The notes under the pieces: model-generated
What the model was told of the DNA's origin: nothing
The model's input: only the letters and a program-made list of their open reading frames with translations
The model's database searches: none
Source of the DNA: Diabrotica undecimpunctata
Lineage: Eukaryota; Arthropoda; Insecta; Coleoptera; Chrysomelidae
NCBI RefSeq assembly: GCF_040954645.1
Contig: NC_092806.1
Span: forward strand, 127,246,952-127,310,951
Length of the DNA: 64,000 nt
Direction: 5' to 3'
Program-made: the position numbers and the translations under genes
Part shown: in pieces, positions 33,401 to 43,744 of the stretch
Layout: each line of letters begins with the position of its first letter
How positions within the stretch are numbered: position 1 is the first letter of the stretch

Positions 33401-33718
33401 CAGGATATGTTAGAACAAGTAATGCAGAAAGTGAATAACCGAATTAGGAGGAAAGCTGAAAAATATATCAGAAGACAAAATCGAAATATAAAAAAACCAA
33501 TCACATTTCAAAAAGGAGACCTAGTGTTAATTCGTTCACTTAGAAAAAGTAATGTTAAAGAAAACCGTTGTAAGAAATTACAACCAATGTTTGAAGGTCC
33601 ATATAGAATTGAAAATCAGAATGGACTAAATAGTTATGTGTTAATAGATGCAGAGAACAGACTAAGAGGCATATTTCATATCAACGACATTTTTCAATAT
33701 CATGAAGAGATTGAATAA
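30410..33718 (+). CDS. pol: Pol polyprotein: protease, RT, RNase H, integrase
   Basis: The frame is open from the slippery site to the TAA at 33716-33718; there is no ATG until 30545. Protease: KIMIDTGSESTLVS near 30550. RT begins near 31250 and carries KIDLQHSFWLIPL, VPFGLQSSCSALCR and the catalytic YIDDILIFS near 31713. RNase H: LRTDASIERLSGVL near 32155 and ETDHQAL near 32360. Integrase zinc finger: H..H then CPICQ (32728-32845). Integrase DDE: MDFIS near 32928, IIDNATYF near 33105, and Glu in ANPAERYIKEV near 33208. A GPY/F-like FEGPYRI follows near 33590. The order PR-RT-RH-IN is Ty3/gypsy. No premature stop or frameshift is seen, and all recognised catalytic residues are present. About 1100 residues is usual for such pol proteins. 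No env follows. Confidence 0.94.
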   Translation, partial: CAVNFLNYKLGHCYYEKPSEFISLDEEKIIESINLIYINALAKNKMIKIMIDTGSESTLVSENFIFNTLKLSDIIKIPKIKIIGANNKKLGEIDKLANFKINILNKEINMQGFIVKDLCVDILMGNDELEKKKVKIDFEEKMVTLEGQIIKFMQKDEVEEGIRVDRILLKENNDVYEEEMYFDDREMSQKNVKNNYCSEYLRNGNFKQIDAYEAECVKLEARNNEYILKNNVICKEEDMMKVLNCPEEYKSIVISILQQHKGLVNKENRIAQNYIHSIKVKEEKDFKTKSYPIPYKYREEVNKTINNMLEDGIIEKADTRFINPIVVVRKRSGEIRLCLDARNINKITEKQFEAPMSIDGILGRITGMSFFTKIDLQHSFWLIPLERKSRQYTGFQIDGVVYQFKVVPFGLQSSCSALCRCLHDILDQYEHFVIHYIDDILIFSKTAEDHEKHLKIIINRLDKVGLKINQEKCTFFQKEVIYLGYKLNTKGIEMDPERTQVIQEYKTPHNLRTLRGFIGIINYYKRMIPDLSIKEIPLLELLRKGVKWRWDQRRELAFQEIKNIFLSNLKIYYPDYTQPFILRTDASIERLSGVLLQIHDGVEYPIQFISRITKPHEKGYSVSELELASIIHCVTKLRFYLLGNEFTIETDHQALTSILNNKYGNSRIHRWSLILSEYCFEIKYISGKFNIVADALSRLENTSQKGQRTIKIGLNQLVESTGLYSKEEIIRDQINLSEKQKVLRKDGVYYKIINGIEVYVITRTLAKKILKNLHNDYMHIGSRKLWMLFRDNYFAKNDISIAKEITTQCPICQLNKEKNFKNQNTYKSNVVYEKLNTVSMDFISNLVLSPTGKKHILVIVDLYTKFIKLYPCSRTNVKTLKLYINQFFEEIGPFRNCIIDNATYFNNQKFRTFCEKKGINIHFTSIRHPQANPAERYIKEVIKYLRILCQNQHETWQQHIPQVEYFLNNTHNLNTEEVPEYLMYGHIGNRKWISEYNQDMLEQVMQKVNNRIRRKAEKYIRRQNRNIKKPITFQKGDLVLIRSLRKSNVKENRCKKLQPMFEGPYRIENQNGLNSYVLIDAENRLRGIFHINDIFQYHEEIE

Positions 33719-34306
33719 TGATTTCTATACCTTTAACACAAATATAATAACACTAATAACTTACTGATAGATCCATTTCATAGATAGATGGTAGATTTCT
33801 TTGTTGTGAATAAATTTGACATCATACTTGTTGAATTTTGTATATATGGAAATTAATTTGTACCCTAAAAATCATAATTTGGGGTTAGACACAAAATTGA
33901 TACTATAATTGCTATAAAAATGTCTTTCTAATATAATAAAGTAAAAAAAAAAAAAAAAAAACTTACCAATTTATATTGATGAAAGTTATTTTGAATGGAA
34001 ATAATTCCTAGATTTTGTCTATAAACAAACAGAACACCATATCGATTATATTTTAATTAAGGTTATATTTTATTCTCTGATATCGCATCCATTGCCCCAT
34101 TTGACATGACAGTTTGACCATAGAATAGCCGAACTGTGCTCCGTTGTTCTCTGCTTTGATATAGACAGCGAACAGGGATGTATTTAACACATTTTAAATA
34201 AAAAAAAAAAAAAAATTGATTTATTAAATTTAATAAGGTATGAGAAAATTAATATTTAAAAAAATAATAAGTAAATTATTTATTTTAAATATTATTTTTG
34301 GGGTAT
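33719..34306 (+). other. 3' untranslated region of the LTR element, with two A-runs
   Basis: Noncoding. A-runs at about 33943-33960 and 34201-34215 bracket ~240 bp of less AT-rich sequence and might mark a small retroposed insert. A short G-run (TTTTTGGGGTAT) just before the 3' LTR is the only polypurine-tract candidate and is weak. Confidence 0.5.
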
Positions 34307-35720
34307 TGTGACGATTGGGGTTTATAGAAAATAATTTATAAGTTATATACTACATAATATTAGATATAAAAAAGTATTTGATTATTTTAAATAAGTTATA
34401 TACTAAAGAATTTAATAAAAATATATTTATGTGAGGGCATTTTTAATAAATTAGCATATAATAATTGTAAAAAATTGTATTTTAATATTGTAAATATATA
34501 TAAGTGAGCCATGTGCTTAGGCAACCAAAAATACTCTCGGAGATTGACAGATATTTATACTCTGAAGTGACGTTTAAGAATATTTACGAATATAAGTGGG
34601 TTGTAATAATATATTGTTTGAAATGTGTATTTTATTAAATTAGAATGTTAAGTTACTAATTTAATTATATATTCTGATCTGAAAAGCCTAAATGTAAACA
34701 AAATTATTAATAGAAAAGAATGGAATTATCTGGATCTCCGGAGATGGCCATGTTTGCGAAATGGTTTGTTCCAGAAAATTCATACAAGTATGAAATAGAA
34801 CAAATTGGAACATGATCTCTTAGGAGATGGTTCTAGAATGTCCAAAAGATATAAATACCCGTGATTTGGATTCAAGATGGCAGTTTTTGAAAGTTTTTAG
34901 TCAGAAAAGTTTTAGATAGTGCAGTCAGAAGAGTTTTAGGCAGTTTTTAAGTTTTTTTGTCAGAAGTCAAGCAGTTTATTATGAAAGTTAGTTAGAGTCA
35001 GTGAATCAAGTACAAATAGTCCAATAGTTTAATATAGTGAGTTAAATGAAGATTAAAAATTATGCATATAATTTAATGCACATTTATAATTATACACAAA
35101 TAATTATTGAAGATAAAAAAAGGTATATTGGAAGAAATTAAATTATATTATGGTTGGAGATTAGTATAAATCAACTTATAATAATTGGATATTGGTATAT
35201 TGAAAAGAAGAATAAATATAAATGCTGTTTGATGGTTTGGTTGGTGGTGTATAGATGCTGGTGAAGAAAAATATATCTTAAATTGGTAGAAGCTGATAAT
35301 TGAAAAAAGTAATTTCAAAAAAAAACAAGGATAACTGAAGTACGAAGACATTCAGTGGTGATTAGAATCTATATACTTAGTGGAAAATAGTTCATTTAGG
35401 CATTCAGTGAAAGAAAGGTACAAAATTTTGTTAATATAATTTAGTTAGTGTCATAACAATTTCAATTTTGAAGATAGTTTGTTTAAATTTTAGATTGTCT
35501 ATAGAATTTAATTAGTTTTATAAGAATATCAGTTTAAAGATAGTTTATTTTAAATTTACATTGACTAGGTTAGATATATATGTGTGTTTCATAATAGTTA
35601 TAATAAAGATAATTTAAAAAAGTACTTACAAGCTAATTCTTTGAGAACCGCGATAAAAACCCTATATATTATATTATTAAAAATACTCATTGCTCATCAT
35701 TCAAACAAAAAACACATCAT

Positions 35721-35724
<4 letters not shown>
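34307..35724 (+). repeat. 3' LTR, 1418 bp
   Basis: Starts TGTGACGATT, ends CATAACA, and is near-identical to the 5' LTR plus a 53-bp block (TACTAAAGAATTTAATAAAA at its start). Confidence 0.93.

Positions 35725-35800
<76 letters not shown>
35725..35800. repeat. (AT)n microsatellite, right part
   Basis: Thirty-eight AT units following the 3' LTR; the continuation of the tract at 27182-27260. Confidence 0.95.
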
Positions 35801-35802
<2 letters not shown>

Positions 35803-36173
35803 CAGATGCTTGTTGTTTGTTGTTGTGCAATTGAACAATAAAATCGAGTTTTCACGGTAAGTTGTTAGAAATTTTTTACCAAAATATTATATGTTCTAAA
35901 AAAGCTTCTGGAATACTGAGAAAATCTGAGTGTACAATGATATTATACATTGAAAAAACTACAAAACTAACCTAAATTTTTATCATTGCATGCATTTTGA
36001 CTAAGTAATATAAGTGACTTTCCGATATAGTTACATTTGGGATACTGGGGACCATTGACATAAGGCAGACAGGACCACGATCCCTGTTACCCCATAGTAG
36101 TACCCATTACCCCGTAGTAGTCCGCATTATACTGTTGTCAGAAGTTTAATAATTTTATTAATTGGTTGTTCAG

Positions 36174-37930
36174 ATGAGAAATTACAAGAGACAGCGTGAT
36201 GTACCTGATTGGACGCAAGGATGCACAAGCCGCTATTATGGCAATACGCAACGGAACAAGCGTCAAAGAAGCTTTTAGGGGATTTAAAATACCGAAAACT
36301 TGTTTACTTAGACGAATGAAGCAAACCGAATTAAATATCCCTTGCTTGGCAAATACAATTCTATTTTTTCTGGTACCACTGAAGAGTTACTAGTAACACA
36401 TTTGTTAGAGATGCAGTCCAGCTTTTATGGTCTTACTCCATTAAATGTTAGACGCGTATCCTATGAACTTGCAGAAAGGCTAAAAATTAGAGAAAAGGCT
36501 TTTTAAAAGGAAATCCTGGACTGTCTATTCGAAAACCTGAAACCACACGTCTTAATAGAGCCTTAGGTTTCAATAAAGGACAAGTCACAATTTTTTTTGA
36601 TCTTTTAAAAAACAGTTTCACATCGTTACAATTTTATTGCAGAAAACATTTACAATTATGATGAAACAGGTATACGTACTGTATCAAAACCTACTAAAAT
36701 ATTGGCAAAGAATGGACAAAAGCAAGTAGGAAGAATAGTTAGCAACGAGAGAGATTCGAAAACGTAACAATGACATGTGCATTTTCAGTGACTGGAAACT
36801 ACATTCCTCCATTTTATCTGTTTCCTCGAAAGAGATGAGCTACATCATTATTAAGATATCGGTCTCCAGCAGCTGTGGGTTTTGCTAATGGATCTGGTTG
36901 GATGGATAGTGAGAATTTTTTTAAATATTAAGATCATTTTATAGTGCATTCGAAGCACAGCAAGGAAAAGCTAGTTTTACTAATCTTGGACGGGCACATT
37001 AGCCATAAGCAGCTTGAGGGTGTATTGAAAGCAAAAGAAAATCATATAGTAATGCTGACTATCCCACCTCACTGCAGTCGCCGAATGCAGTCACTTGATT
37101 TAACATTTTTGGGTCATTCAAGGCTCAGTATGCTCGTGAATGCGATTTCTAAATGACAAGTCATAAAGGAGAACTGATCGCAATATACGACGTAGTGCAA
37201 TTAAGGGGCATAGCATTCCAGAAAGTGGCTACAGTAGATAAATCAACTTCAAATGTTCTTCTACAAGGGTCCGGGGTCAAGTTCATCAGAATTTAGGGCA
37301 GCACCGGGTTATTCTGAAGCAGAAGTTGTCCAGTTTTCATCATTTGTAGAAGTATCACAAATCGTATCGCAAGTTGTAGTTTCAGACAATAAAAAGAAGA
37401 AGAGGCAAAGTAAATGAAAAGAAAATTCCACAATCCTTACTATCACACGCATTAAGAAAGCTTTAGAAGAGAAACAAGAAACAAGAAAAGGCACATTTAA
37501 AATAGCAGCAGTAAAAAGAAAAACCGATTTAGAAGACCAAAGCGTGTTCTTTAACTCCAAAAAGAAAAAAGCTTAACAAATATTTCTACAAACACTTTTA
37601 AACAAAAATAAAATCCACAAGGAAACTAACTTCCTGTGTTTATATATACCTTTTATAAAGGATTTTTACTTAAATTTAAAAATAAAATAACGAGGAAGAA
37701 AAAAAAATGCAAAATTAATTCAGAAACGTGATCAAAGCAGCAATAGTTAAAGCGAGATAGAAGACGATTGCCTGTGCATTTTTTGTCATAGCACCTATAA
37801 AGAAAGCAAACAAGGCGAAGGATGGATTAGGTGGCAAATTTGTCATCGGTGGGCCCACGAAGAATGTGCGGAGGCAGAAGAGTACAATAATGAGTTTATT
37901 TGTGAATTGTGTTTATATTGTTATGTTTTT
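36174..37930 (+). pseudogene. Tigger/pogo-like transposase relic with C-terminal zinc finger
   Basis: The N-terminus opens at 36174 (MRNYKRQRDVPDW) and shifts frame to AAIMAIRNGTSVKEAFRGF, then IPKTCLLRRM, the HTH of pogo/Tigger transposases. A CENP-B-like segment follows (LLEMQSSFYGLTPLNVRR, VSYELAERLKIREKAF). The DDE core is broken over several frames. IYNYDETGIRTVSKPTK near 36655 has the first Asp. AFSVTGNYIPPFYLFPRKR and RSPAAVGFANGSGWM follow. LLILDGHISHKQLEG near 36985 has the second Asp, and HCSRRMQSLDLTFLG near 37075 the third. After 37750 a separate frame reads DDCLCIFCHSTY, WICHRWAHEECA-like text and FICELC, a PHD-type finger common at the C-terminus of insect Tigger proteins. Many stops; inactive. 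Confidence 0.85.
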
Positions 37931-38500
37931 ATTAATCTAATTTATTGTTTTTATTTATTATTCAAGGTTCTACACTTATAACACTTATAAGTTTATTTAA
38001 CACTTAATAATTTTTACACTTAATAATTATATAATTTATCTACATTTATTATAATACGTGCGTTACATTTTAAAACGCGACGCGATCTTCAAAAACTAAC
38101 TGTCTTGTTTACAACAAAATTCCTCTTTAAATATAAAACTCCGTTAGTTTCGGAATCCCCTAGAAGCAGACATGAATTGGCTCGAACATTGGGGAAGACC
38201 TGTCGCGGCCATGTTGACAAGAATTGCCTCGAATGAACGGGAACTCAGGCTGGTTTTTTTATCGGAGGGGGACCCATCGGTTATTACCTGCATCTCCGCC
38301 GGCCGGTGTGTGATCTAGAAAATACTTGAATAGAAAAGATGTTAGTAATAAATATGTTTACAGTTCTGAGCCATACGATGCGTCATCATCTATTGTAACA
38401 ATATTAAACATCTCCACTACCTTCTTACTTATTTTCCATATGGTGGACCTACTTGCTCCAACAGACATACGGGGCATGGAGGCCACATGGCGCATGGAAC
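37931..38500. other. No gene seen
   Basis: AT-rich to about 38090, then a short GC-richer patch (38150-38310, GGCCATGTTGACAAGAATTG, CTCCGCCGGCCGG) that I cannot assign. Confidence 0.4.
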
Positions 38501-38504
38501 AATT

Positions 38505-39645
38505 TCATTTTTTTTTCTTTTCTTTATGTGCCGTCTTCGACCGAAGGTTGGCGACCATCATTTCTCTGTTTTGTGCCGCATGTATTATGTTCGCAGCTTC
38601 TGGTATTTGAAACCATTCTCTCAAATTTCTCAGCCAGGATTTCTTCTTTCTGCCCAAACCTCTTCTACCTTCAATCTTGTTTTCCACGATAATCTGTAGC
38701 AGACTGTACTTATCATTACGGAACACATGGCCCAGGTATGACGCTTTCCTCCTTTTAACAGTTGTTAATAATTCCATCTCTTTACCCATTCGTCTTAATA
38801 CCTCTGTGTTGGTCACTCTGTCTGTCCAAGGTATTCTCAGTATGCGTCGATACAGCCACATTTCTAGAGCCGCTAACTTCTTTATAGTTGCGTATAGTAA
38901 AGTATCGTAGAGAGTACGTAGCATTTCGTGGCGCGCTATCGGAGGTTAACGCTTAGGTGGCGGTTGCTTAAGAGCTTTCTCATTTTGATGAATTTGGATC
39001 TTGCTATTTCAATTCGGATCTTAATCTCTACATCTGGGTCCCACTTATCATTTACTGTATATCCCAGATATTTAAATCGGTGTACTCTTTCAATACGTTC
39101 GGCTTCAATATTCAGGTCGATATTTTGAATGTTCTTTTTACTGATCACCATAAATTTAGTTTTCTTTCTATTGATCTTCAGTCCAAATTGGTTGCCAGTT
39201 GTATTTACTCTATTTAGCATCATCTGTAAATCTTCGATGTTATCGGCCAGTATAACAGTATCATCTGCATATCGAAAATTACTCATTGGTACGCCATTAA
39301 TCTTGATGCCTTCGTTGTACTCTTCCAGTGCCTCTAGAAATATTTGTTCCGTGTACAGGTTGAAAAGCAGTGGCGAAAGAATACAGCCCTGTCTAACCCC
39401 TCTCGAAATGGTTACGTTTTCACTCACCATATGTCCATTCTTCATGTGGGCTGTTTGATTGCAATATAGATTTTTTATAATCTGGATGTCCTTAGTGTCA
39501 AGTCCTGTAAGATGTTATAGTTCTATGAGTTTGTCATGTTTGATAGGATCGAATGCTTTCTCATAGTCGATAAAACAGGCGTAAACATCTTTCTGTTGAT
39601 CCAGACATTTTTGAATCAAGACTTGTATTGCAAAGAGCGGCTCTC
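38505..39645 (-). pseudogene. LINE relic: RT palm to C-terminal domain
   Basis: The minus strand from about 39640 reads VLIQKCLDQQKDVYACFIDY then EKAFDPIKHDKLIEL (catalytic region A, broken). 38936-39445 gives MKNGHMVSENVTISRGVRQG, CILSPLLFNLYTEQIF, FRYADDTVILADNIEDL (catalytic YADD near 39265) and RFKYLGYTVNDKWDPD. After a stop, 38505-38924 gives MLRTLYDTLLYATIKKLAAL, EMWLYRRILRIPWTDRVTN and LLQIIVENKIEGRRGLGRKK. An A-run on the minus strand follows at about 38500, consistent with the 3' tail. The 5' end is truncated inside RT. Confidence 0.87.
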
Positions 39646-39649
39646 GAGC

Positions 39650-40860
39650 TTTTTTTTCTTACAAATTTTAAAATTCATTTTCCATTTTGTAACAGAATAA
39701 CATATTTATATCATAGAGTTACGCAGTATTTTTTTTATAATTATACCACAATAAACAGAAATTATATAAAGACATTTTGCTTAGCTGGTTCTCGCGGCCC
39801 CGGTCTCCCCTACTTCCCTTTAAACATTAAAGAATACCATATTATGAACTTTAGTTTCTTTCCCTACATGTCCTAACCAACTTCTATTAGTAACGGATAA
39901 ACCAATTTTAATTGACCAAAATTATTTAAAAATAAATTATTCATACAACCTTGTGTAGGATCTAAATCCTTTTTTGAATTTGAGCCAGTTACATCCACCT
40001 GGTTTAGTTTGAGTTTGTCTGCTTTATAAGTTTATTCTGTTTTACATAAAGTCATTATATATTTAACTTAGTTCGTGAAGTTCTACTGTCCCTATATATT
40101 ATGAAGTTCGTAGTTAAACTATCAAGGCAGTAGAATTTCGTTAATAATATCGTTGTGATAAAGTGCAAAACTTCAGTAGCGCTCTGAAAACAAACGTAGT
40201 TAAGTGGTTCATAACAAAGTTTGTTTGATTGTTCAGAAGAATTTTTCCATTTTGCTTAGAAACCTAATAAGATGGAGGGATTTGAACGTCGAAAGATATA
40301 TTAAAAATAATTCATAGCTTTACTAATGTAAACTTTATTTGATGAACTCCCAGTTTCTAAATATTATAAAAATCCAACTCTAGGCAATTCCCAGTTACTT
40401 CCTGGTTTAAAATACTTTTTACCTCTTCATTAAAAAAGTGACCCATCAACTTCAAGTTTCTTGGTTCTGTTAGAAACTAATTCCCGATAACAAATTTAAT
40501 TCATGATAATCTTCCAACACACGCTAACTTGAAGTTTCAAGTCAAACTTAAGAACTATGTGGCAAGTAAAATTTTTTTTGATAACAGAAAATAATTTATT
40601 TTTATCTTTTTCTTTGGGTTCTCACTTAGTTTTTTAATACAAAATTGATTATTATTGTCTTGTTGTCTTCTTTTTTCTCCAGGCTCCAAGTTCTTTTTTC
40701 ACCAGGCACTGAATTCTTTGGGTTTCAAAGCACTTGTAGACAATTTATCAGTCCTTTTTGAATAGTACTGGCTGATCCAAAACCATTACGACATCTTGTA
40801 GAATTAGCTCTATTATGTGCTCAAAGTAATCCATCTTATGTATAAATCATCTCCTAAATA
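39650..40860. other. No gene seen; AT-rich spacer
   Basis: Short frames only. Confidence 0.4.
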
Positions 40861-40864
40861 TCAT

Positions 40865-41736
40865 CCCGTAAGTATTATAAAAACTATTAAAAACATCTAC
40901 CAAAACAACAACATGGAAGTCAAAATAGATGGACTTACAGAACCTAAGACATAGACAGCGGAATAAGACAAGGGGACTCGTTGAACCCTATGCTCTTCAA
41001 TTTAATCATGGATAAACTTATCAAAAAAGATACACAAAGGAAGAGGATACAGAATGGGAAACAAAGAAGTAAAAAATTCTGTTAGTCAGACAACGCAATA
41101 TTGATAGCCCAAGATAAAGTTAGTTTGCAAAGACTGGTCCACATATTTAACATAAGAGAAAAAGAATTTAATATGAAAATCTCATCTCAGAAAACTAAAC
41201 AAGAGTACAGCGTTAACGAATATATAACCTACAAAGGCAGCTCCATACCTTCAATATCACAGCAAATAAACTTAATATGAGAATATCAGTAGAAAAAACT
41301 AAATGTATAGTGATCAGTAAAGAGCCGCGTAGATTCAAACTAGAAATAGACGGCAAAATTGTAGAACAAGTAATGAAATTCAATTACCTAGGAGTAGAGA
41401 TCACTAATGACAGGGATATAAAAACAGAGACCACAAGGCAAGCATCAAAAGCGGCAAGAGTAAGTGGTTGCCTCCGAGAAACCATATGGAGAAACAAATA
41501 TCTGACCATAGAAAGCAAAATGAAAGTATACAAGACAACAGTAAGACCAATTCTAACATATGCAGCGGAGACAAAGACCGATACAAGAAAGACGAAACAA
41601 CAAATCAACAATATCGAAATGAAAGTATTCAAGATCAATAGCGGGCATATCATTAACAGACAAACCAACAAAAGTATACGCGAACAATGCAAAATTCAAA
41701 ATATTAACAGGTGGTAGTCGCGCGAAGAAAAAGAAG
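40865..41736 (+). pseudogene. LINE relic (family C, first copy)
   Basis: Plus strand, several frames: SGIRQGDSLNPMLFNLIMDK near 40955, then NAILIAQDKVSLQRLVHIFN near 41090 (the ADD motif is AD-N here), then 41277-41717 with MRISVEKTKCIVISKEPRRF, EQVMKFNYLGVEITND, RETIWRNKYLTIESKMKVYK and TVRPILTYAAETK. A (GAA)n tract forms its 3' boundary, consistent with a LINE tail. Confidence 0.8.
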
Positions 41737-41786
41737 AAGAAGAAGAAGAAGAAGAAGAAGAAGAAGAAGAAGAAGAAGAAGAAGAG
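41724..41786. repeat. (GAA)n microsatellite
   Basis: About twenty GAA units between two copies of the same LINE family. Likely the 3' tail of the upstream copy. Confidence 0.92.
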
Positions 41787-43560
41787 TAATCAGCAAAGAA
41801 CCAATCAGATGTAAAATAGAAATTGATGGCATCAGTATTGAACACTACTACTACTACTAAGGATTTCCACAGTTTTCACTGTCTTCCTTCACTCAACCGT
41901 TTTCTCCAATTTTCCCTGTCATTCCAGTCTCCATCTCGCAGGGTTCTTTTCTCCATAGCCTCGTCGATTTCATCTCTGAATGACCTTCGGGGTCTTCCTC
42001 TCTTTCTTCTTCCAATCGGGCTCCATTCTGTGATTTTGTTTATCCAGTGTCCTCTGTCCGCTCTTCTGACGTGGCCGTACCAGGATAGTCTCTTCTCCTC
42101 TATATAGTCGATTATGTCTGATTGCACTCCCATTCTCCGCTTAATCTCTGCGTTTTCAATTCTGTCTCTTTTTGTAAGTCAACAGCTTCTCCTCAGGAAC
42201 TCCATTTCTACTGCTCTTATTCTACCTCTATTTCTCTTGTTTATTGTCCAGTTTTCGGACCCATATGTCAGGATACTTCTTGTCAGGGTATTATATATTC
42301 TCTTTTTTGTCTTTATCGTAATGTTCTTATCCCACAACACTGAGTTTAGTTGTCTTATACAGTTTCTTGTTTGTCTCAGTCTGTTGTTTATATCTTCTTC
42401 TGTTGTTCCCTGGTTCGATATTATGGTTCCTAAATACTTGAATTTATCTGTTCCATTTATTTGTCTTCCCTCGTCTATCTCTAGGTTTCTCATATCCTTG
42501 TTTTCTGTTGTTAGGTATTCGGTTTTCTCTAAGTTTATTTCCATTCCGTTGTTTTTATATTCTTCTTCTAGTTTTCTGAGCATAAAGCTGAGATCTTCTT
42601 CATCTTGTGCGATGACTACTTGATCGTCGGCAAAACTTAAGGTGTATAGGTATTCGTCTATTACTGGTATGCCCATTCCTTCGCACTTTCTCCTCCATGG
42701 TTTGAGTGTCTTTTCCAGGAATATTTTAAACAGAGTAGGGGACGTAGCACAGCCTTGTAGAAGTCCTTTTGTCGTCTTAAATGGATTGTAGGCTTTATTT
42801 CCACATTTAATAGCTACTTTGTTTTCTTTGTATAGTGCTTTAACTGCTTTTATTAGTGTTTGTCGGATTCCGAGATCATTCATTGCTTCCCATAATTTGA
42901 CTCTAGGTATTGAGTCATATGCTTTCTTTAGATCAACAAAGGCCAGATGGACCGGTCTACCTTTTGCCATTTTCTTCTCTATCAGTTGTTCTAAGTATCT
43001 ATCAGTATTGAACAAGTAATGGAAATAAAACACCTTGGAATTACACTGTCCAGCTATGGAGACCTGGACAAAGAAGTGAGAGATCAAGTACAAAAAGCAA
43101 ATAGGCTGGCAGGATGCCTTAATAACACTATAATATGGCGAAACACACATTAACACTGAGATGCAGTAAAGAATTTATAAAGCCAGTGTAAGGCCAATAA
43201 TGACATATGCCTCAAAAATAAGACCCAACACAGCCACAACACAAAGGCTACTGGAAACGGCAGGGATAAGAGTACTGAGAAGAATTACAGGAAATACGCA
43301 GAGAGATCGAAAGAGAAGTGAAGGCATTAGAAGATAATGTAACATATAGTGTATAACCGAATGGACACTAAATAGAAAAAAGGAATGGAATAACCACTTA
43401 AGCAAAATGGGGGAGACCCGTGTGGTCAAAATAGCAAGAGATAAATCACCAATCGGCAGAAGTATCGGACGACCGCACAAAGGATGGAGTGACAACCTTC
43501 CATAGAAGTATGAATCCGCCAATTAACAAGCGGAATTGTTTATAAAGAGGAAAAAGAAGA
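41787..43560 (+). pseudogene. LINE relic (family C, second copy), split by another LINE
   Basis: Begins VISKEPIRCKIEIDGISIEH at 41787, matching ISKEPRRFKLEIDGKIVEQ in the neighbouring copy. It is cut at 41844 and resumes at 43001 with ISIEQVMEIKHLGITLSSYG, then LDKEVRDQVQKANRLAGCLN and TIWRN. Downstream to ~43560 it decays in several frames. The 14-bp repeat on both sides of the cut shows that the break is the insertion target. Confidence 0.82.
41845..43000 (-). mobile_element. 5'-truncated LINE, 1156 bp, with 14-bp target duplication
   Basis: Flanked by ATCAGTATTGAACA at 41831-41844 and 43001-43014. On the minus strand it starts inside RT (YLEQLIEKKMAKGRPVHLAF, VDLKKAYDSIPRVKLWEAM) and continues GLLQGCATSPTLFKIFLEK and LSFADDQVVIAQDEEDLSFM (catalytic ADD near 42625). 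KFKYLGTIISNQGTTEEDI and RSILTYGSENWTINKRNRGR follow to 42179. After a frameshift the C-terminal domain is at 41876-42133 (LSWYGHVRRADRGHWINKI, GRRKRGRPRRSF). The 3' tail is (TAG)n. Truncated 5' end, simple tail and variable target duplication are the signature of target-primed reverse transcription. Confidence 0.93.
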
Positions 43561-43744
43561 AAATTTGCTCAAAGCACCCCTCAAAAACATCAGCATTCAC
43601 ATCTTCGTAGTAAAAATCTCTACGAATTGACTAAAATGTTAGTAAACTATCATTTCAAAAATCATTTTAAGATCAGATCGCGCTTTCATTCCTGTAGATA
43701 ATTCATCAAAAAGGCGGGCGAAAGCAGGTTTTTTATTTTATTTG

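Larger units (their letters stand above)
27261..35724 (+). mobile_element. Ty3/gypsy-type LTR retrotransposon, 8.46 kb, near intact
   Basis: Direct LTRs (27261-28625, 34307-35724) bracket a primer-binding-like site, gag, pol and a 3' untranslated segment. No env-like frame follows pol. The order PR-RT-RNase H-integrase places it in Ty3/gypsy. Both coding frames are open. The LTRs begin TGTGACGATT and end CATAACA (TG..CA). The flanks are (AT)n on both sides, so the target duplication cannot be read. The LTRs are nearly identical over 1.36 kb, except for a 53-bp block present only in the 3' copy and at least one substitution (near 27478 versus 34577). This points to a recent insertion. Confidence 0.92.

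Noticed and set aside
33943..34215. Possible SINE-like insert between two A-runs in the retrotransposon 3' region
   Set aside because: No target duplication or RNA polymerase III boxes are visible; left as a note only.
38150..38310. GC-richer patch as a second promoter island
   Set aside because: Short, no donor or leader, and no supporting frame; too little to call.
42114..42623. 169-codon plus-strand hydrophobic frame
   Set aside because: Antisense shadow of the minus-strand LINE RT, whose motifs are unambiguous.
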